Of a stretch of DNA of 64,000 nt, positions 47,329 through 55,173 are shown in pieces; the stretch's first letter is position 1; each line of letters begins with the position of its first letter. The position numbers and the translations under genes were made by a program. Origin of the DNA: Nocardioides marinisabuli (lineage in GTDB: Bacteria; Actinomycetota; Actinomycetes; Propionibacteriales; Nocardioidaceae); contig NZ_CP059163.1 in NCBI RefSeq assembly GCF_013466785.1, positions 806,001-870,000 of the forward strand. The letters run 5' to 3'. The notes beneath the pieces are model-generated. The model was not told where the DNA came from. It worked only from the letters and a program-made list of their open reading frames with translations, and made no database searches.

Positions 47329-48143
47329 GGCAGGGCTCCCAGCTTCTGCTCCATGCTCATGCGCTGGCGCTCGGAGTCGTAGGGGTGGTCTCGGGCCAAC
47401 CCAACCACATCGACGACCACCACGGTCGCGTTGTCGCGACCCCCGGCGGCCAGGGCGGCGGCGATCATCGTGTCGGCGGCGTCGCGGGGGTCGGCGGCCC
47501 CGTCGAGGATGCCGGCCATCTCGTCGTCGTCGATCATCCCGCTGACCCCGTCGGAGCACAGCACGAGCCGCTCGACCGCCGGCAGCGGGAGCAGGAAGTA
47601 GTCGGCCTCGGAGGTCTCGGAGGTGCCCAGCGCCCGGGTGATGACGTGCCGCTCGGGGTGGTGGGCGGCTGCCTCGACGGTGATCGCGCCCGCGTCGACG
47701 AGCTCCTGGACGACCGAGTGGTCGACGCTGACCTGGTCGAGCCGGCCGTCGTTGAAGCGGTAGATGCGCGAGTCGCCGAGGTTGGCCAGCAGCCACTTGG
47801 GCTGCCCGTCGTCCTCGACGAGCAGCGCCACCACCGCGGTGGTGCCGGCCGAGAAGCCGCCCTGACCCCCGGCCCGCTGCTCGGCCCCGTAGGCGTCGAT
47901 GCGACGCCGGCAGGTCTCCAGCGTCCGCGCGACCGCCTCGGCACCGCGCTGGGGGTCGTAGCCCTCGTCGGCGAGGTGGGCGAACTCCTCGACCACGATC
48001 GCGCTGGCGACGTCGCCGCCGTCGTGGCCGCCCATCCCGTCGGCCACCACGAAGACCGGGGGCGCAGCCAGGAAGGCGTCCTCGTTGACCTCCCGCACGA
48101 GCCCCACGTCGGTCGAGGCGCCGTGGTGCAGCTCGACCTGCAT
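47325..48143 (-). CDS. PP2C-family serine/threonine phosphatase (PstP-like)
   Basis: 272 residues, soluble catalytic domain only; PstP of mycobacteria has an added membrane anchor and extracellular part. PP2C motifs: VREVNEDAFL, VVADGMGGHDGG (metal-binding Asp), LVLCSDGVSGMIDDDEM and DNATVVVVDV. It removes phosphate from Ser/Thr kinase targets. First gene of the PP2C-FHA-RDD/FHA operon, divergent from the helicase-associated gene at 48201 with only 57 bases between. Confidence 0.9.
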   Translation of the reverse strand: MQVELHHGASTDVGLVREVNEDAFLAAPPVFVVADGMGGHDGGDVASAIVVEEFAHLADEGYDPQRGAEAVARTLETCRRRIDAYGAEQRAGGQGGFSAGTTAVVALLVEDDGQPKWLLANLGDSRIYRFNDGRLDQVSVDHSVVQELVDAGAITVEAAAHHPERHVITRALGTSETSEADYFLLPLPAVERLVLCSDGVSGMIDDDEMAGILDGAADPRDAADTMIAAALAAGGRDNATVVVVDVVGLARDHPYDSERQRMSMEQKLGALP

Positions 48144-48187
48144 CAGCCGACCACCGCGTCGTGTGCCGGCTCGTGGCTCGGTGGCGC

Positions 48188-48193
48188 TAGCGT
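48188..48193 (+). promoter_or_regulatory. -10 hexamer TAGCGT of a leaderless promoter
   Basis: TAGCGT ends 7 bases before the ATG at 48201; no Shine-Dalgarno sequence is visible. Confidence 0.6.
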
Positions 48194-48200
48194 GTCAGCG

Positions 48201-50471
48201 ATGTCCGCCGAGGGGTTCCGCACGCTCGCCGACCAGCTGCGCAGCTGGCCGGACGCGCGGCTGTCCCGCCTGCTGCTGGCCCGTCCCGATCTCGCCACTC
48301 CAGCCCCTCACGACTCCGGCCAGCTGGCGTCGCGTGCCGCCACCCGGTCCTCGTTGCTCCGCGCGCTCGACCAGCTGACCCGGCTCGAGCTCTGCGTGCT
48401 TGATGCCCTCGTGGTGGCGGGTCAAACCACCCGCGCCGAACTCGTCTCCCTCGTGCACGCCGACCCGGCCGCGACGACCGCCGCGCTCGAGCACCTCACC
48501 GACCTCGCGCTGGTCTGGGACTCCCCCACCGGGCCCCGGGTCCTCAGCGGTGTCGCCGAGGGCCTGGCCGGAGGTCCGGGAGCCGGCGTGAGCGGGCTGC
48601 GCACCCGCTCCCCCGAGCCGGTCGACCCCGCGGTCGTGGCCGCCCGCCTCGCCGAGCTGTCGGCCCCGGCCCGCACGCTGCTCGAGCACGTGCTCGACCA
48701 CGGCGGCGAGGCCACCACCGGCACCTCGCGCCACACCGTCACCGCCGCCGAGGCCGCCACCCCCGCCGAGGAGCTGCTGGCCCGCCGGCTGCTGGTGCCG
48801 CGCGGCGGCGGGTCGGTGGTGCTGCCCGGCGAGGTGGGCCTGGTCCTGCGCGGTGGGCGCACCACCACCGAGCCCGTCGACGACGTGCCCGCGCTGCCGA
48901 CCACCGAGCGCTCCGCCGCGATGGTCGACAAGGTCGCGGCCGGCGCCGCCTTCGAGGCCGTACGCCGGGTCGAGCTGCTGCTGGACCACTGGGGCACCCA
49001 GCCGCCGGCGGCGCTGCGCAGCGGCGGGCTGGGGGTGCGCGACCTGCGGGCCGCCTCGGCGCTGCTGCACGTCGACGAGCCCACCACCGCCCTGCTCGTC
49101 GAGACCGCCTCGGCCGCCGGGCTGCTGGCCACCGGCCAGGGCGCCGAGGGCGAGGCCGCGTGGCTGCCCACCGACGAGCTCGACCGGTGGAGCACCCGCT
49201 CGCCCGCCGAGCGCTGGTGGGTGCTGGCGCGCGCCTGGTGGGACAGCGCCCGCCTCCCCGGGCTGGTCGGCACCCGCGACCCCGCGGGCAAGACCTGGAA
49301 CGCGCTGGCCCCCGAGCTGGCGGGCGTGCACCAGGTCGAGACCCGCCACCTCACCCTGCGCGAGCTGGCGGCGGTGCCGGCCGGCGAGGTGCTGGCCTCC
49401 GGCACCGGCCTGCCGGCGCTGGTGGCCCGCGTCGCCTGGCTGCGCCCGCGACGGCCCCGCACCCGCGCCGACCAGGTCGCCTGGGCCCTCAGCGAGGCCG
49501 AGGCGCTCGGCGTCGCCGGGCTGGGCGGGGTGGCGTCGTACGTCGCGGGGCTGGTGGGCGACGGCGACGGCGCCGCCGCGGTCGCCGCCCTCGACGCGCT
49601 GATGCCGCCGCCCGTCGACCACGTGCTGCTGCAGGCCGACCTGACCGCGGTGGCCCCCGGCCCGCTGGAGTCGACGCTGGCCAAGCGGCTCCAGCTGCTC
49701 GCCGACGTCGAGTCGCGCGGCGGGGCGACGGTCTACCGCTTCACCTCCTCCTCGGTGCGCCGCGCCCTCGACACCGGGTGGTCGGCGGTCGAGGTGCACG
49801 ACTTCATCTCCTCGGTCTCGCGCACCCCGGTGCCGCAGCCGCTGAGCTACCTCGTCGACGACACCGCCCGCACCTTCGGCTCGATCCGGGTCGGGCACGC
49901 CGAGGCGTTCCTGCGCGCCGACGACGAGGCCGCGCTCAGCGAGGTGCTGCACCACCCCAAGGCCGCCTCGCTGGGCCTGCGCCGCATCGCCCCCACCGTC
50001 CTCGTCTCCGCCACGCCCCTCGACGTGCTGCTGCCGCGGCTGCGCGAGCTCGGTGCCGCCCCGGTCGTGGAGGGCCCCGACGGCACGGTGCGGGTGGCCC
50101 GACCCGACCAGCTGCGCGCCCGCACCCCGCGCGACCGGCGCCCCGAGGGGCTCAGGGCGGCGCGGGGCAGCGCCACCGTCGCGGCCGTGGTCACCGCGGT
50201 GCGCGCCGGCGACCGGGCCGCCTCCAGCAGGCCCGCCGGTGCCGGGCAGGCGCTGAGCCCGTCGGGCTCGCTGGCCGCGCTGCGCGAGGCGGTCGAGACC
50301 GGCGCCAGCGTGCTGATCGGCTACGTCGACAACCACGGCACCCGCTCCGAGCGCGTCGTCGACCCCCGCAGCGTCGAGGGCGGCACCCTGACCGCCCACG
50401 ACCACCGGGCCGACGACCTGCGCAGCTTCGCGGTGCACCGGATCACCTCCGTGGCCCCCGTCTCGCCCTGA
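48201..50471 (+). CDS. Helicase-associated protein with WYL-like C-terminus, partner of XPB
   Basis: 756 residues, mostly helical and Ala/Leu/Arg/Glu-rich. A middle part matches the helicase C-terminal-type (Helicase_C_3, XPB/Ssl2-associated) domain at about residues 450-600 (DHVLLQADLTAVAPGPLE; YRFTSSSVRRALDTGWSAVEV). The last 60 residues (VLIGYVDNHGTRSERVVDPRSVEGGTLTAHDHRADDLRSFAVHRI, in pieces) resemble a WYL domain. No Walker motifs are seen. Such genes sit directly before XPB in many actinobacteria; its biochemical role is unknown. Leaderless start. Confidence 0.82.
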   Translation: MSAEGFRTLADQLRSWPDARLSRLLLARPDLATPAPHDSGQLASRAATRSSLLRALDQLTRLELCVLDALVVAGQTTRAELVSLVHADPAATTAALEHLTDLALVWDSPTGPRVLSGVAEGLAGGPGAGVSGLRTRSPEPVDPAVVAARLAELSAPARTLLEHVLDHGGEATTGTSRHTVTAAEAATPAEELLARRLLVPRGGGSVVLPGEVGLVLRGGRTTTEPVDDVPALPTTERSAAMVDKVAAGAAFEAVRRVELLLDHWGTQPPAALRSGGLGVRDLRAASALLHVDEPTTALLVETASAAGLLATGQGAEGEAAWLPTDELDRWSTRSPAERWWVLARAWWDSARLPGLVGTRDPAGKTWNALAPELAGVHQVETRHLTLRELAAVPAGEVLASGTGLPALVARVAWLRPRRPRTRADQVAWALSEAEALGVAGLGGVASYVAGLVGDGDGAAAVAALDALMPPPVDHVLLQADLTAVAPGPLESTLAKRLQLLADVESRGGATVYRFTSSSVRRALDTGWSAVEVHDFISSVSRTPVPQPLSYLVDDTARTFGSIRVGHAEAFLRADDEAALSEVLHHPKAASLGLRRIAPTVLVSATPLDVLLPRLRELGAAPVVEGPDGTVRVARPDQLRARTPRDRRPEGLRAARGSATVAAVVTAVRAGDRAASSRPAGAGQALSPSGSLAALREAVETGASVLIGYVDNHGTRSERVVDPRSVEGGTLTAHDHRADDLRSFAVHRITSVAPVSP

Positions 50472-50502
50472 CAGCGGCCGGGGCGGCCCCTGGCCCGCCC
50501 CG

Positions 50503-50508
50503 TAGGCT
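50503..50508 (+). promoter_or_regulatory. -10 hexamer TAGGCT of a leaderless promoter
   Basis: TAGGCT ends 6 bases before the GTG at 50515. Confidence 0.65.
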
Positions 50509-50514
50509 TGCCCG

Positions 50515-52164
50515 GTGACAGACGGCCCCCTCATCGTCCAGTCGGACAAGACGCTCCTGCTCGAGATCGACCACGAGCGCGCGCAGGACTGCCGCAAGGC
50601 GATCGCGCCGTTCGCCGAGCTCGAGCGCTCCCCCGAGCACATGCACACCTACCGGCTCACGCCGCTGGGTCTGTGGAACGCGCGCGCGGCGGGCCACGAC
50701 GCCGAGCAGGTCGTCGACACGCTGCTGGAGTTCAGCCGCTACGCGGTGCCGCACTCGCTGCTGGTCGACGTCGCCGAGACGATGGCGCGCTACGGGCGGC
50801 TGCGGCTCGAGAAGCACCCCACCCACGGGCTGACCCTGGCCACCACCGACCGCCCGGTGCTCGAGGAGGTCCTGCGCGCCAAGAAGGTGCAGGGGATGAT
50901 CGGGGAGCGCATCGACGCCGACACCGTGGTCGTGCACGCCTCCGAGCGCGGCAACCTCAAGCAGGCGCTGCTCAAGATCGGCTGGCCGGCCGAGGACTAC
51001 GCCGGGTACGTCGACGGCGAGGCGCACCCCATCGAGCTCGACGAGAGCGGCTGGACGCTGCGCGACTACCAGCGCGACGCCGCCGAGTCGTTCTGGCACG
51101 GCGGCTCGGGGGTCGTGGTGCTGCCCTGCGGCGCCGGCAAGACCCTGGTCGGCGCCTCGGCCATGGCGCACGCGAAGGCCACCACGCTGATCCTGGTCAC
51201 CAACACCGTCTCCGCGCGCCAGTGGAAGGACGAGCTGGTGCGCCGCACCTCGCTGACCGAGGACGAGATCGGTGAGTACAGCGGCGCGGTCAAGGAGGTG
51301 CGCCCGGTGACCATCGCGACGTACCAGGTGCTGACGATGAAGCGGAAGGGCGTCTACCCGCACCTCGAGCTGCTCGACGCCCGCGACTGGGGCCTCATCG
51401 TCTACGACGAGGTGCACCTGCTGCCCGCGCCGATCTTCCGGATGACCGCCGACCTGCAGGCGCGGCGCCGGATCGGGCTGACCGCGACGCTGGTGCGCGA
51501 GGACGGCCGTGAGGGCGACGTCTTCTCCCTGATCGGGCCCAAGCGCTACGACGCGCCCTGGAAGGACATCGAGTCGCAGGGCTGGATCGCTCCCGCCGAC
51601 TGCGTCGAGGTGCGCGTCACGCTGCCCGACAGCGAGCGCCTGGTCTACGCGACCTCCGAGCCCGAGGAGCGCTACCGGATCGCCTCCTGCACCCACCGCA
51701 AGACCCAGGTGGTGCGCGAGCTGGTCGAGCGCCACGGCGACCAGCCGACCCTGGTGATCGGGCAGTACCTCGAGCAGCTCGACGAGCTCGCCGCCGCCCT
51801 CGACGCCCCCGTCATCAAGGGCGAGACGTCGGTCAAGGAGCGCCAGCGGCTCTTCGACGCCTTCCGCTCCGGCGAGGAGCGGCTGCTGGTGGTCTCCAAG
51901 GTCGCGAACTTCTCCATCGACCTGCCCGACGCCGAGGTGGCGATCCAGGTCTCGGGGTCCTTCGGGTCGCGCCAGGAGGAGGCCCAGCGGCTGGGCCGGC
52001 TGCTGCGCCCGGGCCACGACGGCAAGGTGGCGCGCTTCTACACGGTGGTCTCGCGCGACACCGTCGACGCCGAGTTCGCCCAGAACCGCCAGCGGTTCCT
52101 GGCCGAGCAGGGCTACGCCTACCGCATCGTCGACGCCGAGGACATCGCCGACCTGGCCATGTGA
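50515..52164 (+). CDS. XPB-type DNA repair helicase (SF2)
   Basis: 549 residues. N-terminal damage-recognition-like region (about 1-170), then helicase domain 1: LPCGAGKT Walker A at 203-210, DEVH box at 298-301 and the XPB-specific RED motif (VREDGREGDVF) near 325; then helicase domain 2 with QEEAQRLGRLLRPG. Homologue of the eukaryotic TFIIH helicase XPB and of mycobacterial Ercc3 (3'-5' helicase). Paired with the gene at 48201; the start is leaderless. Confidence 0.93.
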   Translation: MTDGPLIVQSDKTLLLEIDHERAQDCRKAIAPFAELERSPEHMHTYRLTPLGLWNARAAGHDAEQVVDTLLEFSRYAVPHSLLVDVAETMARYGRLRLEKHPTHGLTLATTDRPVLEEVLRAKKVQGMIGERIDADTVVVHASERGNLKQALLKIGWPAEDYAGYVDGEAHPIELDESGWTLRDYQRDAAESFWHGGSGVVVLPCGAGKTLVGASAMAHAKATTLILVTNTVSARQWKDELVRRTSLTEDEIGEYSGAVKEVRPVTIATYQVLTMKRKGVYPHLELLDARDWGLIVYDEVHLLPAPIFRMTADLQARRRIGLTATLVREDGREGDVFSLIGPKRYDAPWKDIESQGWIAPADCVEVRVTLPDSERLVYATSEPEERYRIASCTHRKTQVVRELVERHGDQPTLVIGQYLEQLDELAAALDAPVIKGETSVKERQRLFDAFRSGEERLLVVSKVANFSIDLPDAEVAIQVSGSFGSRQEEAQRLGRLLRPGHDGKVARFYTVVSRDTVDAEFAQNRQRFLAEQGYAYRIVDAEDIADLAM

Positions 52165-52230
52165 GGCGCGCCCCGCGGCGTCGCCTGTCCACGCCCGCGG
52201 CCACGAGTCGGCGTACGCCGCGGTTGTCTC

Positions 52231-52236
52231 TAGGCT
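52231..52236 (+). promoter_or_regulatory. -10 hexamer TAGGCT of a leaderless promoter
   Basis: TAGGCT ends 7 bases before the GTG at 52244. Confidence 0.6.
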
Positions 52237-52243
52237 GGACGGC

Positions 52244-53443
52244 GTGAAGGCGCTGCTGCTGGAGAACATCCACCCCCTGGCCGTCGAGATCCTCGAGGGC
52301 CGAGGTTTCGAGGTCGAGCTGCTCACGCACTCGATGAGCGAGGACGAGCTGGTCGAGGCCCTGCCGGGCGTGAGCCTGCTCGGCATCCGCTCCAACACCA
52401 ACGTGACCGCGCGCGTGCTCGACGCCGCGCCCGACCTGCTGGCGGTCGGCTGCTTCTGCATCGGCACCAACCAGGTCGACCTGGTCGGCGCCGCCGAGCG
52501 GGGGGTCGCGGTCTTCAACGCGCCGTTCTCCAACACCCGCAGCGTCGTCGAGCTCGTCATCGGCGAGATCATCGTGCTCGCGCGCCGCCTGGCCGAGAAG
52601 ACCGAGAAGATGCACGCCGGCATCTGGGACAAGTCGGCCCAGGGCAGCCACGAGATCCGCGGCCGCACGCTCGGCATCGTCGGCTACGGCAACATCGGCA
52701 CCCAGCTGTCGAACCTGGCCGAGGCGATGGGGCTGCGGGTCATCTTCTTCGACACCGCCGACCGCCTCGCCCACGGCAACGCGCAGCGGATGAAGACCCT
52801 CGACGAGCTGCTCGAGAAGGCCGACGTCGTCTCGCTGCACGTCGACGGGCGCCCCGGCAACGCGGGTCTCTTCGGGGCCGAGCAGTTCGCGAAGATGAAG
52901 CCGCGCTCGCTGTTCATCAACGCCGCGCGCGGCATGGTGGTCGACACCGAGTCGCTGCGCGAGCACATCCTGTCGGGCCACATCGCCGGCGCCGCCATGG
53001 ACGTCTTCCCGATCGAGCCGAAGGCCCAGGGCGACCCGTTCGAGTCGCCGCTGCGCGGTCTCGACAACGTCATCCTGACGCCCCACGTGGGCGGGTCGAC
53101 CCAGGAGGCGCAGGAGGAGATCGGCTACTTCGTGGCCAACAAGCTCGCCGGCTTCGCCCTCGAGGGCCGCACCGAGCTCTCCGTCGACCTGCCGACGGTC
53201 AGCGCGCCGGCGCTGCAGACCGGGCACCGCCTGGGCTACCTGCACGACAACGTCCCCGGCGTGCTCGCCGCGGTCAACCAGCTGATCGCCGAGGCCGGCG
53301 CCAACGTCGTGGGTCAGTACCTCGCCACCACCGGCGAGCTCGGCTACGTCGTCACCGACTCCACCGAGGCGATCCCCGCCGAGGTCGTCGCGGCCCTGGC
53401 CGCCAACGAGCACTGCCGCTGGGTGCGCACCTGGGACGTCTGA
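52244..53443 (+). CDS. serA: D-3-phosphoglycerate dehydrogenase (SerA-like, ACT domain)
   Basis: 399 residues, similar in size to E. coli SerA (410). NAD-binding GIVGYGNIGTQLSNLAEAMG (about 145-164), active-site Arg/Glu/His region (LFINAARGMVVDTESL; DVFPIEPKAQ; ILTPHVGGSTQEAQ) and a C-terminal ACT domain (about 325-399, GVLAAVNQLIAEAGANVVGQYL). First step of serine synthesis. The genome may have another SerA of the longer type, so the physiological role is inferred. A 22-base repeat array follows. Confidence 0.85.
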   Translation: MKALLLENIHPLAVEILEGRGFEVELLTHSMSEDELVEALPGVSLLGIRSNTNVTARVLDAAPDLLAVGCFCIGTNQVDLVGAAERGVAVFNAPFSNTRSVVELVIGEIIVLARRLAEKTEKMHAGIWDKSAQGSHEIRGRTLGIVGYGNIGTQLSNLAEAMGLRVIFFDTADRLAHGNAQRMKTLDELLEKADVVSLHVDGRPGNAGLFGAEQFAKMKPRSLFINAARGMVVDTESLREHILSGHIAGAAMDVFPIEPKAQGDPFESPLRGLDNVILTPHVGGSTQEAQEEIGYFVANKLAGFALEGRTELSVDLPTVSAPALQTGHRLGYLHDNVPGVLAAVNQLIAEAGANVVGQYLATTGELGYVVTDSTEAIPAEVVAALAANEHCRWVRTWDV

Positions 53444-53460
53444 CGTCCCGGGGCCGGTTC

Positions 53461-53537
53461 GCGCCGGGTCGGCGCGAGATCCGCGCCGGGTCGGCGCGAG
53501 ATCTGCGCCGGGTCGGCGCGAGATCTGCGCCGGGTCG
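53461..53537. repeat. Tandem array of a 22-base repeat (copy A)
   Basis: Three full units (53461-53482, 53483-53504, 53505-53526) and half of a fourth, with core GCCGGGTCGGCGCGAGAT. Units differ only at the last base (C or T). Each contains the small hairpin GCGCC-GGGTC-GGCGC. The same unit forms a second array at 58655. The array lies between serA and the MpaB gene, about 18 bases upstream of the TAGGCT promoter hexamer. Confidence 0.9.
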
Positions 53538-53554
53538 GGTGAGGGCGCGGTCCG

Positions 53555-53560
53555 TAGGCT
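53555..53560 (+). promoter_or_regulatory. -10 hexamer TAGGCT of a leaderless promoter
   Basis: TAGGCT ends 6 bases before the ATG at 53567. Confidence 0.65.
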
Positions 53561-53566
53561 CGTCCC

Positions 53567-54508
53567 ATGACCGCCAGCGCGACGACCGCACCCCGGCGCG
53601 GGGTGCGCGCCTCGCTGCCGGCCGCCCGCAGCTCGCTCGACGGGGTGCGTGAGCGGCTCGGCTCGGCGCTGTTCGCGCGGGTCGCGGGCCCCGACGGGCC
53701 GCGCCAGCGCGACCGCATCCACGGCCGCCCGGGGCCCCGCTGGTTCGCCCCCGACAGCGCGATCGCGCAGGTGCACGGCGACGCCTCTATGTTCGTCGGC
53801 GGCATCCGCGCCCTGCTGCTGCAGACCCTGCACCCCGCCGCGATGCGGGGCGTCGCCGAGCACAGCGACTACCGCACCGACATGTGGGGCCGGCTGGCCA
53901 GCACCAGCACCTACCTGGCCGTGACGACCTTCGGCCACGCCGACGACGCCCAGGCCGCGGTCGACGCGGTGCGCCGCATCCACGAGCGGATCCGCGGCAC
54001 CATGCCCGACGGGACGACGTACGCCGCCTCCGACCCGCACCTGCTCGGCTGGGTGCACGCCGCCCAGGTCGACTCCTTCCTGCTGGCCCACCAGACCTAC
54101 GGGGCGCGCCCGCTCGACCAGGCCCGCCGCGACGAGTACGTCGCCCAGGCCGGCGAGGTCGCGGCCCGGCTCGGCGTCCTCGACCCGCCGCGGACCGAGG
54201 CGGCGCTGCGCGAGGTGCTGGCGTCGTACCGCCCGGAGCTGCGCGGCAGCCCCGAGGCCCGCGAGGCCGTGGGCTTCCTGCTGCTCAGGCCACCGCTGCC
54301 GGTGCTCGCGCGGGCGCCCTACCTGGTGCTGGTGGCCGCGGCCGTCGGGCTGATGCCGCGGTGGACGCGCGGCCCGCTGCGGCTGCCGTGGCTGCCGGTC
54401 TCGGAGCGCACGGTCGTGCGGGCCCTCGGGTCGCTGGCCACCGGCACGATCCGCTGGGCGATGAGCGCCCAGGGGCCCTCCTCCTCAGCGGCCGCGACCG
54501 GCGCCTGA
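53567..54508 (+). CDS. MpaB-family oxygenase-like protein (DUF2236)
   Basis: 313 residues. Family signature: HGDASMFVGGIRALLLQTLHPAAMRGVAEHSDYRTDMWGRLASTSTY (given here as described around residues 70-115), with conserved His residues. Homologues include fungal MpaB, an oxygenase cleaving terpenoid side chains, and bacterial Lcp-like rubber oxygenases are distant relatives; substrate unknown. A hydrophobic stretch at about 250-265 may be membrane-associated. The 3' end overlaps the convergent kinase-like gene by 24 bases. Confidence 0.83.
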   Translation: MTASATTAPRRGVRASLPAARSSLDGVRERLGSALFARVAGPDGPRQRDRIHGRPGPRWFAPDSAIAQVHGDASMFVGGIRALLLQTLHPAAMRGVAEHSDYRTDMWGRLASTSTYLAVTTFGHADDAQAAVDAVRRIHERIRGTMPDGTTYAASDPHLLGWVHAAQVDSFLLAHQTYGARPLDQARRDEYVAQAGEVAARLGVLDPPRTEAALREVLASYRPELRGSPEAREAVGFLLLRPPLPVLARAPYLVLVAAAVGLMPRWTRGPLRLPWLPVSERTVVRALGSLATGTIRWAMSAQGPSSSAAATGA

Positions 54509-55060
54509 GGCCAGCCCGGCCAGGTCGGCCACCCAGCGCTCGACGTCGCGGTCGCCGGTGAGCCGCACGACCGGCAGGTCGGGGTGCTCTCGCCGTGCCC
54601 ACGGCACCAGGTCGCGGCGGTACTTGTGGCGGTGCACCCACTGGTAGCGCACGACGTGCTCGGGGTCGGTGAACAGGTGGTGCAGCGGCCCCTCGACGTT
54701 GCCGTTCCACAGCACCTCGCGGCGCACGCGCCGGCGCACGGTGCGCCGCACCAGCCGCGCGAGCACCAGGGGGTAGGGCTGGTCGAGCCAGACGAGCAGG
54801 TCGGCGCGGGCCGCCAGCAGCGGCCGGGCGGAGCGGTACTGCCACTCGGTGACCCAGGCCTCGGAGCCGGCCAGGGCCCTGACGTCGTCGAGGAACTGCG
54901 GGCGCGGCACCCAGCCGGGGCCGTGGTGCAGCGCGTCGATCTCGGTGTGGGGCACGTCGAGGACGCCGGCCAGGCGACGCGCCAGGGTGGTCTTGCCCGC
55001 CCCGCTCAGCCCCGCGACCAGCACCCGACGGGGCAGGGCGGGAGCGTCGGCGTCGAGCAC
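54485..55060 (-). CDS. P-loop nucleotide kinase-like protein (topology-modulation type)
   Basis: 191 residues. Walker A VAGLSGAGKTTLARRLA near residues 13-29, EIDALHHGPGWVPRP (typical of the adenylate-kinase-like/FlaR topology modulation group) and a C-terminal basic helix (RRTVRRRVRREVLW). Substrate unknown. The GTG at 55060 is chosen because TATCCT stands 6 bases upstream and the family N-terminus begins here; an open frame extends to 55132. Confidence 0.75.
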   Translation of the reverse strand: MLDADAPALPRRVLVAGLSGAGKTTLARRLAGVLDVPHTEIDALHHGPGWVPRPQFLDDVRALAGSEAWVTEWQYRSARPLLAARADLLVWLDQPYPLVLARLVRRTVRRRVRREVLWNGNVEGPLHHLFTDPEHVVRYQWVHRHKYRRDLVPWARREHPDLPVVRLTGDRDVERWVADLAGLASGAGRGR

Positions 55061-55066
55061 CCGGGG

Positions 55067-55072
55067 AGGATA
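55067..55072 (-). promoter_or_regulatory. -10 hexamer TATCCT of a leaderless promoter
   Basis: On the minus strand TATCCT (55072-55067) ends 6 bases before the GTG at 55060. Confidence 0.6.
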
Positions 55073-55173
55073 CGGGGTTTCTTGAGCGAGTCCTTGCGAG
55101 AACTTGAGCCTGGCCCGAGGTGGCGGTGCCACAGTGGTCGCACCACCCCTCCCCCGCGACCCGAGGACTCACC

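Noticed and set aside
53461-53537. Possible CRISPR array
   Set aside because: The 22-base units are contiguous with no unique spacers, and there are no cas genes in the window.
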